NCBI RefSeq assembly: GCF_002159265.1
Contig: NZ_NFHG01000005.1
Span: 1 to 64,000, forward strand
Source of the DNA: Flavonifractor sp. An82
Lineage (GTDB): Bacteria; Bacillota; Clostridia; Oscillospirales; Oscillospiraceae
Direction: 5' to 3'
DNA: 64,000 nt
The number at the start of each line of letters is the position of its first letter. Within the stretch, counting starts at the first letter, position 1. The position numbers were made by a program, and so were the translations under genes. Below the pieces are notes generated by a model, which saw nothing but the letters and a program-made list of their open reading frames with translations, made no database searches and had not been told where the DNA came from. Of this stretch, positions 8,176 through 17,678 are shown in pieces.

Positions 8176-9321
8176 TTATAGATTTTCCTCGATATAACCA
8201 AGAGCCTGGATTAACTCTTGAAAATCTTGTTCCGTTGTAAAATAACTTACACTAAATCGTATTGTACCAGCAGGATAGGTTTTCATAAACTCATGTGCTA
8301 ATGGAGCACACTGCAAACCAGTTCTCACAGCAATACCAGCCTTGTCGAAAATTTGCCCTGCGCTATCGCTGCTAATCCCATCAATAACGCAAGATACTAT
8401 GCCGACATAATTATTTTGTGGGTAGTTGCCGATAACTTTAATGAACCAATAATTGTCCAAGATTTCGAGCAAGCGCAGTCTATTTCTTGTTTCTTTTTCA
8501 CGCAAGTTCGAAATTGATATTTCGTCAATCCACTTCAGGGCTGCGTTTAGACCCGCAATTCCACTAATGTTCATGGTACCCATCTCGAATCTTTCAGGGA
8601 GGGAACGCGGCATATTTTGGTTTGCTGACTCATAACCGGTTCCACCATAAATAACGGATGGTAAATCAATTTCTGGTTTCATTATAAAACCTGATATGCC
8701 GGTTGGGCCATAAAGTGTTTTGTGTCCTGCAAATATTGCAAAGTCAAAAACGGAGGAACCCACATTACAATCGACCAACCCGGCAGTTTGGGCCATGTCT
8801 GCAACCGTATAGGCGTTGAATTGTTTGCTCAACTTGAAAATGTCTTCTATAGGGGCAATGAGGCCAAATACATTGCTCGCATGACTGATAATCACCAGGT
8901 CTGGCTTTTCACTTTCAAATTGGTAGCGTATTCTTTGGATGTCATAGACCATGTCATCGGTGACTGCGAGCTTGTGAACATTGATCTGGCCACTCTCACT
9001 ATAAGAATGCAGAGTGCGTGTAACTGCATTATGCTCAAATGGACTGATATAAATCTCTTTGACTCCGCTTCTAATCAATCCTTGCAGGACAATATTCAAC
9101 GCCACCGTTGCTGTTGGCGTGAATACGACTTGTTTAGCTTGGCAGTGCATAAGGTCTTGTATTAACTGCCTTGTTTCAGCAATCAACGCACCCGCTGACA
9201 CAGAAGCTCCGTATTTGCCTCGACCTGCACTGGCACCGTTGCTTCGATAAAACATATCCATATAGGAATACACTACTTCTGGCTTGGGATATGTAGTTGC
9301 TGCGTTATCAAAGTAAGCCAT
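8176..9321 (-). CDS. dndA: Cysteine desulfurase DndA
   Basis: 381-aa class V aminotransferase-fold, PLP-dependent cysteine desulfurase. Motifs: N-terminal YFDNAATTYPKP, PLP Lys in FAGHKTLYGP (residue ~201), and the persulfide-forming Cys in RTGLQCAPLAHE (residue ~338) on the type II-like loop. It takes sulfur from L-cysteine and would hand it to DndC. The ATG at 9321 is preferred over the in-frame GTG at 9327 because a GGGTGGGTG site lies just upstream. It sits between the large ATPase and the helicase in the operon. A housekeeping IscS-type role is less likely given this context. Confidence 0.85.
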   Translation of the reverse strand: MAYFDNAATTYPKPEVVYSYMDMFYRSNGASAGRGKYGASVSAGALIAETRQLIQDLMHCQAKQVVFTPTATVALNIVLQGLIRSGVKEIYISPFEHNAVTRTLHSYSESGQINVHKLAVTDDMVYDIQRIRYQFESEKPDLVIISHASNVFGLIAPIEDIFKLSKQFNAYTVADMAQTAGLVDCNVGSSVFDFAIFAGHKTLYGPTGISGFIMKPEIDLPSVIYGGTGYESANQNMPRSLPERFEMGTMNISGIAGLNAALKWIDEISISNLREKETRNRLRLLEILDNYWFIKVIGNYPQNNYVGIVSCVIDGISSDSAGQIFDKAGIAVRTGLQCAPLAHEFMKTYPAGTIRFSVSYFTTEQDFQELIQALGYIEENL

Positions 9322-9333
9322 ATTCACCCACCC

Positions 9334-12300
9334 TTAACACAACTTTTTCAATACTTCCATGAGAATCTGACGCTTTTCCTGTTCCGTAATCGAGTGTCCC
9401 ATGGAGTCAATATCTGAAGTAATCGCATTCAGTAGCAGCTTTCCTCGCTTGGAAATCTCCACTCTGTCAAAGCGTTTTGTGATTGCAACACCGCTCTCTT
9501 CAACGAAGGTAACATGATAATTGCTATCCGCATGATCATTACTTTGCTTTTCTGCTACGGAATGATACTGTTCTGCAGTTGCTTTATTCTGATTAAGTTT
9601 CTTGGAAAAACGGCTGTGTGTGTTATCATCCCAATCTTCCAAACGCAGGTCGGTGCAGATCTTTGCCAGCCGTGCAATAAAGGTATCTTCATCATTCGTC
9701 ATAGATTGGAACAAAGCCAGGCATTTCTCTGTCCCGTCGGGGAACAATTGCTCATATGCTGTCCTGTCGAGCGATTCGCACCAGTCCTTAATAACAGAAG
9801 CGAGAGATGTCATGCCAAATCTTTTGGTGTGAGGAGCAGCAAAAAGTTCCTTCACTTCTTTTACCAGCTTTTTCTTTAACATAGATAGAGCATCATCAAA
9901 ATATTTCTTTGCTGCAGCGACATTCTCAACCACGCCGGGTGTAAACTCAGCTGCATAACCAAATGCTTCTGGAAGACGCTGAAACAAAAGCTCATGGGCA
10001 CCTGTGTTTTGTCTAAGCAAACGGGCAAACGAAAGGTATCTTTTATCTACCTTATCGCCAGAAATAGTTTTCTTAATCTCTTTTGAATATTTGGGCAGGG
10101 ACATATACCAGCGGCGCATTGCAAAGACAACATAATCATGAGCATTGTTTGCTTTTTCTGCCTCAATTACATGGTCACGGAACAACTCAGCCAAGGAGGA
10201 AACAAATAATTCCTTTTCTGGATTCCAGTCCAAGTAAGTGATAAAGAATGCTGACGGCTCTGCATTAATTTGCAATAAGGTATCTGTAGAGGTTGGCACT
10301 TGGCCAAAGCGATCTGTAATCAGAACACTTTGCCGGAACTCATGCATCACGGCAGCAAGGTAAATGGGGATCAAACCTTTTCGCATACCGATATGATGCT
10401 CGGCGCTCGTTAGGCGATAATACAAATCGCCAAAGTTCATTTTGCCCTTTTGATGTGCTTCACGAATGAACTCCACAATAGTGGTCAATGTGTTTTCCAA
10501 ATAAGGGTCATCCGGGCAGAGGTTAATCTTCGGGATGCCCGCTTCTTCTACTAACACGCCAGTACGAATCAAGGTACTGCGCATAATAGACACTTCCTGA
10601 CCAGAGCCAGTTAGCCCAAGCCCTTTTTCCAATTCATTTCTTAAAAGGCCGGAAATAATTTTGCTACGACTATTATAAGCAATAGAAGTAATATCGTCTT
10701 TGTTGATTGCCTCATTATTGATAACGGGGGTCTGGGAAAACACCTTGTCACAAATATCTGAAATCAAACCTGTCAAGGAAGCCTTGCGCCCGATCATGTG
10801 TTCCTTACCCTGATAGATATAGCGGGCCATGTATTTTTCTGGCTGCGTGTACGCCTTGATATAGGCGTTAATTACTTCTCTCAGATCTTCATAAATGACT
10901 TCGTACTCATCAAACAGGACTTTGTCATCAATTGCGGTCTCTCTAAGTATAGATACCGCATTAAATTCAGCAATGACCTCTGAAATATCTGTATACTGAT
11001 TGGGAACAACAAAAATGGCTTGCTCTGCTTGTCCGCTGGCAGATAAAAGGACTTCTTTAATTTCAGAGAGATTTTCCGCACTATGCGGAATAATCCCATA
11101 AACAACACCGTCACCAGGTATGTTTTCACTTTTAACGCTCCAGTTTGTTTCCGCAGACACCTCTGTCGCATTGACAAACACAAAGGAGAAATATCTTGTC
11201 ATCTCCCGTTCATCGTTGTACCTGGAAGGATAGACACAACTGTCAAAGTTGACTTTATTCAGGGTATCTTTCACCGAAGCCTTGCCTTTTGGACTCGCCA
11301 TCATATCGTGAATTTTCTGCTGAATATCCACGCCTGAAGTTTGTTTGAGCCGCAAATAATTGTTACTGCGCTTCAGATATACGACATATTCCTTCCCAAT
11401 CAAATTGTCGATAGCAGTTTCTACTTCTGGAACCGTATATCCCACAGAAAAAATACCAACAAGCTCATCATGAGTAGGAGCGAGCTTCTCAAACTGCTCC
11501 AAAATATAGATAAGCGAAAGGGTTTTTACAATTTTGCTCTCAAGAGAATCATCCTCAATTTTGGCCAAGATAGTTGCGGTCAGCTGGTAAGTCTTGTACA
11601 AATCGCTGGAATAGACTTCCTTTTTAAACAACGGCTCAAAGTAATCATAGATCATGTCGGGCGTAATCATGCTAAAGCTGTCGTCATGATACCGATCCAG
11701 AAAGTTCGGCAATGTTGCCGCACCATTAGCGGACAGGAAGGTAAACAATGTGCGCTCGTTCTGCGCAACACACTCAGAAAGGCGTGGGAGTATAAAAATA
11801 GATACTGGATGGAGAGGATAACAAGCTCGGATCATTGTCCCCAGCTCCATAGCACTCATTTCAGAAAAAAGTGAATGGCCGACATACCGTTGAGTTACAC
11901 CATCAAAGTTTTCTTTATAGGCATGACAAAACTGCTTCCACATTACAGAATTTTTCTGAATTACGGAAGCAATGATTTCATAAGTCTGCGAGAAGTTATT
12001 ATTCAGATGGATATGCGTGAAACGCTCAGATACTCCTCGCCAGCCGTCAACCTTTTGCTTTGGCAATGTATCGATGTAATTTGAGATTTCCTTATGCGAA
12101 ATAAGCATAAGATGCATCTGCAAATTGCCGCTGCGATTACACTTTTCTGCAAAGTCCTGAAGCATCTTTGTATCACTTACAGATGCCTCAGATATATTGG
12201 CTTCAAGATACTTGCTGAATTCATCATAGATCACATAGACGCCGGTAAACCCTTTTCCCCGAAGGCTTTTTACAACTCCTTCGTATAGCTCCACCACATC

Positions 12301-12948
12301 AAAGCCTAAGAAAGGATTGAACACACTTCCTGCGGTAAGGGTGGGATAAATTCGTTCAAACTTTTCATAGGCCGTAATGTTGTAATCTTCAAGCTCACTG
12401 ATGAACTTGCTTACAGGGACATCCAGCAGCTTCTTAAAATCCTCGAAAGTATTGGGGAAATCTTTCTTCCACCGCTCAATGGCATGAATCGCAGCTCTAT
12501 AGTTTGTTTCCGGCATAATATCAAGCAAATTGTTTTCTGTGAGAGTTCTCTGAAGAGCAAGCAAAAATGCTTGAGTCAAACTGGTATTACTGCCGGTGAT
12601 TATGATAGGCAGAATCTTATTTTCACTGTCGTAATAATTCTTTACGCAGCTTTGAAGTTCCAGGTCATCATTTATTTTGGGCAGAGTCTTTTCAAAAAGA
12701 GAAAGATCACGCTTCATCAGCATAGCCATAATAGTAAGGACAATATGCGATTTGCCTTTACCATAGGCACCTATCAGAACTCTGGCTCTATCCGTTGAGT
12801 TGTTTCTTGTGCTGAGCAAAATATCCTCAAGGAGTTCAAGCGCAGATCTCGTTGGGATAAAGTTTTTTAATTTGTCATCATTGTTCAGATCATACCCGAT
12901 GTTAACGGAATACTGAAACCCTGACGCCACAGAGATCATTTTACTCAT
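9334..12948 (-). CDS. Large P-loop ATPase, BrxC/PglY-like
   Basis: 1204-aa protein with a P-loop GAYGKGKSH at residues 60-68 and a Walker B-like strand VYVIYDE at 237-243, followed by the FSKYLEA sequence. The overall layout (ORC/STAND-like ATPase at the N-terminus, about 900 residues of mostly helical extension) resembles the BREX ATPases BrxC and PglY and DUF499/DUF6079 proteins. Such ATPases act in both modification and exclusion in BREX. In this operon it lies between the DUF4007 gene and dndA, and is a strong candidate for the interference ATPase. The start has GAGGAG upstream. The exact family needs a profile search. Confidence 0.7.
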   Translation of the reverse strand: MSKMISVASGFQYSVNIGYDLNNDDKLKNFIPTRSALELLEDILLSTRNNSTDRARVLIGAYGKGKSHIVLTIMAMLMKRDLSLFEKTLPKINDDLELQSCVKNYYDSENKILPIIITGSNTSLTQAFLLALQRTLTENNLLDIMPETNYRAAIHAIERWKKDFPNTFEDFKKLLDVPVSKFISELEDYNITAYEKFERIYPTLTAGSVFNPFLGFDVVELYEGVVKSLRGKGFTGVYVIYDEFSKYLEANISEASVSDTKMLQDFAEKCNRSGNLQMHLMLISHKEISNYIDTLPKQKVDGWRGVSERFTHIHLNNNFSQTYEIIASVIQKNSVMWKQFCHAYKENFDGVTQRYVGHSLFSEMSAMELGTMIRACYPLHPVSIFILPRLSECVAQNERTLFTFLSANGAATLPNFLDRYHDDSFSMITPDMIYDYFEPLFKKEVYSSDLYKTYQLTATILAKIEDDSLESKIVKTLSLIYILEQFEKLAPTHDELVGIFSVGYTVPEVETAIDNLIGKEYVVYLKRSNNYLRLKQTSGVDIQQKIHDMMASPKGKASVKDTLNKVNFDSCVYPSRYNDEREMTRYFSFVFVNATEVSAETNWSVKSENIPGDGVVYGIIPHSAENLSEIKEVLLSASGQAEQAIFVVPNQYTDISEVIAEFNAVSILRETAIDDKVLFDEYEVIYEDLREVINAYIKAYTQPEKYMARYIYQGKEHMIGRKASLTGLISDICDKVFSQTPVINNEAINKDDITSIAYNSRSKIISGLLRNELEKGLGLTGSGQEVSIMRSTLIRTGVLVEEAGIPKINLCPDDPYLENTLTTIVEFIREAHQKGKMNFGDLYYRLTSAEHHIGMRKGLIPIYLAAVMHEFRQSVLITDRFGQVPTSTDTLLQINAEPSAFFITYLDWNPEKELFVSSLAELFRDHVIEAEKANNAHDYVVFAMRRWYMSLPKYSKEIKKTISGDKVDKRYLSFARLLRQNTGAHELLFQRLPEAFGYAAEFTPGVVENVAAAKKYFDDALSMLKKKLVKEVKELFAAPHTKRFGMTSLASVIKDWCESLDRTAYEQLFPDGTEKCLALFQSMTNDEDTFIARLAKICTDLRLEDWDDNTHSRFSKKLNQNKATAEQYHSVAEKQSNDHADSNYHVTFVEESGVAITKRFDRVEISKRGKLLLNAITSDIDSMGHSITEQEKRQILMEVLKKLC

Positions 12949-12961
12949 AGTCTAATACTCC

Positions 12962-13858
12962 TCAGTTATGCTCGTTTAGGCTCGAATAATACATCTCAAC
13001 ACAGGCGCTAAAATCCTTGTCAGAGAGAATCCTGATAATATCCAAACCGGCAGTCCTAATAATTTTAACTTCTCCCAATTTTTCAACCACTCGCAACAGG
13101 TCCAGCATAGAAATCGCATCAAGATTGAATACCTTGCCAATGTTGCACGGAGCAGTGAGCAGCTCATTGAGGCTAATCTCTTTTCTCCCTTTTGACTGAT
13201 CCTGAATAACTGCAAGAGCGACCCAGGGATTGATTGAAGCAACAGAAGGAATCGTTTTCTTATAAGTGCGGCGCACTTTGCTAAGAACATCCACAAGCCC
13301 CAATTCACCAAAAGGGCAGTCAATATTATTTTCCGGGTTGTTCCTGGGAGAACCACTCCTAAATTTGGGGAGATATGTGTTGATGATGCAAGTAAAATCA
13401 TCATTCAGTGATCTAATTGCAACAGAAGTGTTTGGCTCGTTCATTAGAACAAAGTTTTGTAGATTTGCCACAAAGTCTTCTTTAGTAAACTCGGACATGG
13501 TAAACTCGTTGAAGAAATAGTACCATGCAGTTGCATCTTCCTTATTACTTGCAAGTTTATATTGCAAAAGGAATAAGGTTCCAGTTTCTTCAATGAATCG
13601 GTCATGCTCAAAGATAGCTTTTCCAAGTTTGGTAAAACGCTGTGTCCGGCGTCCAGAGTTTGGCTCTATCGTTAGCCCAACAGTTTGAAGCCAGTATCTT
13701 AATGCTTTGACCATGTTAGAGCCAATGCCAAGTACATCCATAGGCGGATCATTTTTATCTATAAAAACATCTGGCTTATTGCAGACATATTTCATGCCCT
13801 TACTCAGCCATCCTTTGCGGATGAAAAAAGTATCATGGGCTCTAAATTTCATAGCCAT
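12962..13858 (-). CDS. DUF4007 family protein
   Basis: 298 aa, beginning MAMKFRAHDTFFIRKGWLSKG, which matches the DUF4007 pattern (a His-Phe start and an RxGWL segment). These proteins are repeatedly found next to PAPS-reductase-like DndC genes in defence islands; their biochemical role is not settled, but helix-turn-helix-like regions suggest DNA binding. Here it follows dndC by 19 bases and precedes the large ATPase by 13, so the three are probably made together. Start has GAGGTAGCG upstream. Confidence 0.75.
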   Translation of the reverse strand: MAMKFRAHDTFFIRKGWLSKGMKYVCNKPDVFIDKNDPPMDVLGIGSNMVKALRYWLQTVGLTIEPNSGRRTQRFTKLGKAIFEHDRFIEETGTLFLLQYKLASNKEDATAWYYFFNEFTMSEFTKEDFVANLQNFVLMNEPNTSVAIRSLNDDFTCIINTYLPKFRSGSPRNNPENNIDCPFGELGLVDVLSKVRRTYKKTIPSVASINPWVALAVIQDQSKGRKEISLNELLTAPCNIGKVFNLDAISMLDLLRVVEKLGEVKIIRTAGLDIIRILSDKDFSACVEMYYSSLNEHN

Positions 13859-13877
13859 ATCGCTACCTCTGTTCTAA

Positions 13878-15590
13878 TTACTTTGTTCTTAGGTACTTAT
13901 CCATCATGCATCCGCCATCAAGATACTTCGGTGTAACACACATCTTACAGTGAACACACTTGTCTGGGTTAATGTAGTAGTTATCGCCAATAATAGAAAT
14001 TGCACCCGCTGGGCATAGCGACTCACACTTCAAACATTTGCGGCAAGCATTAAATTTGCGGATCTGATAACCGACCATCCGCTGTAAATCATCGTGGTCA
14101 GCAACATTCATAGTCCGAATTTTTACTGCATAATCGTACCCCTGTTGGCCAAACGGTTGAAGCGAAAGTATCGGGACATTTGTTCTACTGTCCAAAACAA
14201 GGACTTCGTTAAGGAGCTTCTGACCGAGTTCAGGAGCAATGCGGCCAAAAGGTGTGAACATCCCAACAAGTTCATCATCAAAGGGACGAACCAAACGATA
14301 AATCTTGGCATGCTCCTCGGTAGTACAGTTGGTAAATTTAATTTTAACATCTCCCGCAGAGGCCAGACCGTTTCCACCTTGACGAGCTTTCCATTTTCCT
14401 GTGTCTACATAGACTTCAGGATCAGGCTTTCCAATCTTTTGAGCAAAAGACACCAAGAAGTCCCGCCATTTTCGGGACTGCTCCGGCATATAGATTCTCG
14501 ACAGGAACTGTGCTCTCTGATTATTATTCGGACAACACCAGCAGCCAACACGATCATAACCAAGACGATATGCATCATTGAAATCAATTTTTTCGGCCAA
14601 GATATAAAGCCAAATATCGAGATCTTTCCAGAAGAAAATCGGGGAGGCAACCGTCTGCTGTTGGATTTTTACAGACTCCGCATCATCTTCGATCCGATTA
14701 TATTTGCTTCTACTAACGGACTCGGATTTTCGAATTCCATAGAAAGTCAAAATCCTTGAGTCTCTATACAACTTATTGATGATTCGAGTAATTGGGCCAG
14801 TCTTAAACATAGAGCAGCACCAGCGCATCATTCGAGCCGGCGGGCCAATATCCTCGCAAACATCGTAAAAGTTCTGTTCATTATTTTTGGCAATCCAGAA
14901 ACACTGCTCATGCGCAGCATTGAATCTTTCGGCATATTGAATCGTATACGGAAATTCCAAAGTCGTATTTCCAAAAATATGCGTCAGTTCAGGATTGCTC
15001 AACGCTTTCGTAACTAAATCAGCAGTGACGGTCGAGTCTTTACCGCCTGAGAACGACACAACAATATGTTCCTCATCAAATTTGGCAGCAGCGCGTTTCA
15101 CAAACCGATGTGCCTCGTCAATAAGATAATTAAGGCGGTCTTTATTGGCCTCAATGAATGTATCAATATGCTTGTCGAAATGCACATATGTATTTTGGGG
15201 TGCCTCCTGTTCAAGAACTTTTGCAATTGCTTCAGCATCTGCCTCTTGAAAGGTTTTACTCGAAATAGAAATTGATTTTCCATCAATATAATAGCGGCTG
15301 TTAGAAGCCCACACAGACTTTTCAATTAATTCGTGAGGCTTTTTCCCTAAAAGAACCTCCAAGAGTAACCGCTCCTGAGGGAAGACAGGTCGAAGATCCG
15401 CAGTCATGTATTTGGTATTAGATTTACAAATCGGGCAAGTTCCTTTGCCCACTTGCTTTACCGACTGAATAATGGGAGTATTACAGTGGCTGCACCAATA
15501 GATTTCAACAGGAAGATCCTCGGTGGTTTCACCGCCACAGATATGGCAGTATTGTTCATTTGTCTCTATATTGCAATTCTTGCACCACAT
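13878..15590 (-). CDS. dndC: DndC-like PAPS-reductase-family sulfurtransferase with ferredoxin tail
   Basis: 570-572 aa. N-terminus: two zinc ribbons (CxxC pairs at about 5/8, 17/20, 35/38 and 54/57). Middle: PP-loop SFSGGKDST at ~181-189, which adenylates DNA phosphate, and an RWCC motif in the catalytic core. C-terminus: a two-cluster ferredoxin module (CRKCLKCESLCP and CVHCKMC) after residue ~518. DndC activates the DNA backbone and carries an Fe-S cluster in the sulfur transfer path; the extra ferredoxin tail suggests a built-in electron donor. ATG at 15590 is preferred over TTG at 15596 because AAGGTGA then sits 6 bases upstream. It is the first structural gene after the XRE regulator. 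Confidence 0.85.
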   Translation of the reverse strand: MWCKNCNIETNEQYCHICGGETTEDLPVEIYWCSHCNTPIIQSVKQVGKGTCPICKSNTKYMTADLRPVFPQERLLLEVLLGKKPHELIEKSVWASNSRYYIDGKSISISSKTFQEADAEAIAKVLEQEAPQNTYVHFDKHIDTFIEANKDRLNYLIDEAHRFVKRAAAKFDEEHIVVSFSGGKDSTVTADLVTKALSNPELTHIFGNTTLEFPYTIQYAERFNAAHEQCFWIAKNNEQNFYDVCEDIGPPARMMRWCCSMFKTGPITRIINKLYRDSRILTFYGIRKSESVSRSKYNRIEDDAESVKIQQQTVASPIFFWKDLDIWLYILAEKIDFNDAYRLGYDRVGCWCCPNNNQRAQFLSRIYMPEQSRKWRDFLVSFAQKIGKPDPEVYVDTGKWKARQGGNGLASAGDVKIKFTNCTTEEHAKIYRLVRPFDDELVGMFTPFGRIAPELGQKLLNEVLVLDSRTNVPILSLQPFGQQGYDYAVKIRTMNVADHDDLQRMVGYQIRKFNACRKCLKCESLCPAGAISIIGDNYYINPDKCVHCKMCVTPKYLDGGCMMDKYLRTK

Positions 15591-15639
15591 CTGCAATCAC
15601 CTTATTGTCAAACATTCTAACATACTAAAAGTACAATAA

Positions 15640-15846
15640 TCAGGACTCCTGCTCTGAATCCAATTCTACTATATCTTCTAACTTGCAATCTAACACATTA
15701 CAAATTTTGCTCAAGACCTGGGTAGATACATCGCCACCCTTTCCCATTTTGGCCATTGCGTTTGTAGTAATGCCCGCCATTTCTATCAGATCTTTCTTCA
15801 TCAAATTCTTGTCAATCAGCATTTTCCAAAGTTTATTATAATTCAT
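15640..15846 (-). CDS. XRE-family regulator of the Dnd-type operon
   Basis: 68-aa single-domain Cro/CI-type helix-turn-helix protein, of the YozG/HTH_26 type (LIEMAGITTNAMAKMGKGGDV is the recognition region). It lies directly downstream of the operon promoter and 43-49 bases before dndC, so it most likely autoregulates and controls the whole Dnd cluster. Classical Dnd clusters use DndB for this; no dndB is present here, and this protein may replace it. Confidence 0.8.
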   Translation of the reverse strand: MNYNKLWKMLIDKNLMKKDLIEMAGITTNAMAKMGKGGDVSTQVLSKICNVLDCKLEDIVELDSEQES

Positions 15847-15901
15847 AACTACTGTTCACCCCATAACTATCTTCCCAGTGATATGAAAGTGTCTTCTGTT
15901 C

Positions 15902-15930
15902 ATTATACGACAAAACCCACAAAAATTCAA
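15902..15930 (-). promoter_or_regulatory. Promoter of the Dnd-type operon
   Basis: On the minus strand TTGAAT (15930-15925), a 17-base spacer and TATAAT (15907-15902) form a near-consensus sigma-A promoter. Transcription would start near 15895, about 50 bases before the XRE start codon. The surrounding 120 bases are very AT-rich. Confidence 0.65.
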
Positions 15931-16025
15931 AATAAAATTGATTTTTCCAATTTTATAATCCAGTTATATGAATATTCTTGATATAGTGACAAACAATGTA
16001 GGATTTCAGATCTATAATAGTAAAT

Positions 16026-16409
16026 TTAAATGGAGTTCCTAAGCCGTTCCAATATCTCAACATCAGCCGGGCAAAACTCATATCGTTCTATCTCATCTAC
16101 CATAATCCACCGAATATCGTTGTGCTCCAGTTTCTGGGGAACACCCTCACGAATGGTTGCATGAAACAAAGTTAGATGAACAATCAGATCTGGGTATTCA
16201 TGGGTCACATCCATAAACACCTCGCCGACATCCACTGTGACAGCCAGTTCCTCCTGGCACTCGCGGATCAGCGCCTGCTCCTTGGTTTCGCCTGGCTCCA
16301 CCTTGCCGCCTACAAACTCCCACAGCAGCCCTCTGGCCTTATGGGCCGGGCGCTGACAGATCATAAACTTGCCCTGATCCCAGATCAGGGCTGCTACTAC
16401 CTCAGTCAT
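16026..16409 (-). CDS. NUDIX hydrolase, MutT-like (copy A)
   Basis: 127-aa NUDIX protein. The Nudix box is GGKVEPGETKEQALIRECQEEL, with the catalytic Glu pair in REcqEEL. It has the layout of (deoxy)nucleoside triphosphate pyrophosphohydrolases that clean oxidised nucleotides or damaged dNTPs; the actual substrate is unknown. Copy B at 26095-26502 is highly similar but lies directly behind the DUF3427 helicase and 102-aa genes, which are absent upstream here. Its downstream neighbour in the ancestral order, the SGNH gene, now lies about 14.6 kb away because of the Dnd-type insertion. Confidence 0.85.
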   Translation of the reverse strand: MTEVVAALIWDQGKFMICQRPAHKARGLLWEFVGGKVEPGETKEQALIRECQEELAVTVDVGEVFMDVTHEYPDLIVHLTLFHATIREGVPQKLEHNDIRWIMVDEIERYEFCPADVEILERLRNSI

Positions 16410-16717
16410 GATTTCTACCCCTGTCTTAAAAAATCAAATATGTGCTGTGTTCCCAGAGAGTGGACACTGTTATGCCCAGTATACTTATATTTTCAATATT
16501 CGACAAGCACTTTAACCTGCCGGAATAGATTTCTCGCTGTTCCATCTATAAATTTAGTAACCTCATTGTGGGCACTGCCATCATTAAAAGTTCACTTTGT
16601 GCTCATAACACAATATCTGTCCGGTAAATAGGACTATTCGCTTGCGTTCCATCCCATCTCAGAAATTATCCGTAACAATACTGCAAACTTGCAGGCTTAA
16701 TAATATTACGCTAAAAT
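16410..16717. other. Intergenic gap with no recognisable gene
   Basis: 308 bases between NUDIX copy A and the esterase. No coding remnant, hairpin or convincing promoter was found. In copy B the equivalent place holds the helicase and 102-aa genes, so this may be a deletion scar. Confidence 0.4.
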
Positions 16718-17443
16718 ATGGGAACTACCGAACCGTATCACTTGGATAGAAAGCGGGTAATTCCTGATATGCTTCACTTTATAATAGGCAGTAAGACCGC
16801 ATCGATTTTTCCAAGTCTGAAAACAACTGCGCCTATCATCTACCTCAACACCTTCTCTGGCGAAGGCCTTAAGGTATATGAGGCCGCACAGGCCACTGGC
16901 TGCCCACCGTTTACGCTGGTGGCCATCAGTGATCTGGACTGGAACCACGACATGGTGCCCTGGGACAGTCCACCAGTCTTCAGAAACGCCGAATCCTGTA
17001 CCGGCGGAGCAGACGACTATCTACGGCACCTGACCACGGAGATTATCCCAACGGCAGAGAAGGAACTTGCCGGAGTTCCGTCCTGGCGGGGAATCGCCGG
17101 ATACTCTTTGGCTGGTCTGTTCGCCCTGTACGCTATCTACCGGACAGATATGTTCTCTCGGGTGGGGTGCATATCCGGTTCCTTGTGGTTTCCTGGCTTC
17201 AAAGAGTACATCTTCTCCCACGAGCCGAAGAGCCGGCCGGACTGCATCTATTTCTCTCTGGGGGACAAGGAGGCTAAGACACGCAATCCAATCCTGAAAA
17301 CAGTTCAGGAAAATACAGAGGAGATCTGGGCTTTTTACCAGAGCAAAGGCATCGACACAGTGTTCCAGCTGAACCCCGGAAACCACTTTGTCCAGGGGAT
17401 TGAACGGACCATTGCGGGCATTCAGTGGTTACTGAACAGATAG
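16718..17443 (+). CDS. Alpha/beta hydrolase (esterase D / enterobactin-esterase-like)
   Basis: 241-aa putative esterase of the alpha/beta-hydrolase fold. The nucleophile elbow is GYSLAG (Ser near residue 131), the acid region follows at FSLGDKEAKTRN, and the catalytic His is in NPGNHFVQG. Enzymes of this type hydrolyse siderophore esters or acyl groups; the substrate is unknown. The start is uncertain: 16718 has no good ribosome site, and an internal ATG at 16769 is possible. The first ~20 residues are poorly conserved with copy B. Copy B (30204-30455) is truncated after the GGADD segment. Confidence 0.75.
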   Translation: MGTTEPYHLDRKRVIPDMLHFIIGSKTASIFPSLKTTAPIIYLNTFSGEGLKVYEAAQATGCPPFTLVAISDLDWNHDMVPWDSPPVFRNAESCTGGADDYLRHLTTEIIPTAEKELAGVPSWRGIAGYSLAGLFALYAIYRTDMFSRVGCISGSLWFPGFKEYIFSHEPKSRPDCIYFSLGDKEAKTRNPILKTVQENTEEIWAFYQSKGIDTVFQLNPGNHFVQGIERTIAGIQWLLNR

Positions 17444-17606
17444 ACCGCAGTCCGCAGGTCTTTTATTCTTTGAATAGGTGTGTGAAAAACTGATACGCCC
17501 GCCGCACAGAAAAGACTTGCTTAACACCCCCGGCAGAGGTACAATAGCCCAAACAGCAGAAAGGATTAAAATAATGGGTTATCACCGTTTTTCTTCTCGG
17601 CAGATA

Positions 17607-17667
17607 GGCGGCCTGTAAGAGAGCATGTTTCCTTGACGACTCTTGCAGGCGGCCCGAACTGTCAAGG
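17607..17667 (+). promoter_or_regulatory. Leader RNA with possible pseudoknot over a ribosome binding site
   Basis: Stem 1 pairs GGCGGCCTGTAAGAG (17607-17621) with CTCTTGCAGGCGGCC (17640-17654), 15 pairs with one G-G mismatch. The loop contains CCTTGAC (17631-17637), which pairs perfectly with GTCAAGG (17661-17667) after stem 1; the latter overlaps the AAGGAG ribosome site (17664-17669) of the 82-aa gene. The topology is an H-type pseudoknot, so folding would hide the ribosome site. It does not match a riboswitch class I know. Confidence 0.55.
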
Positions 17668-17678
17668 AGTGAGCACAA

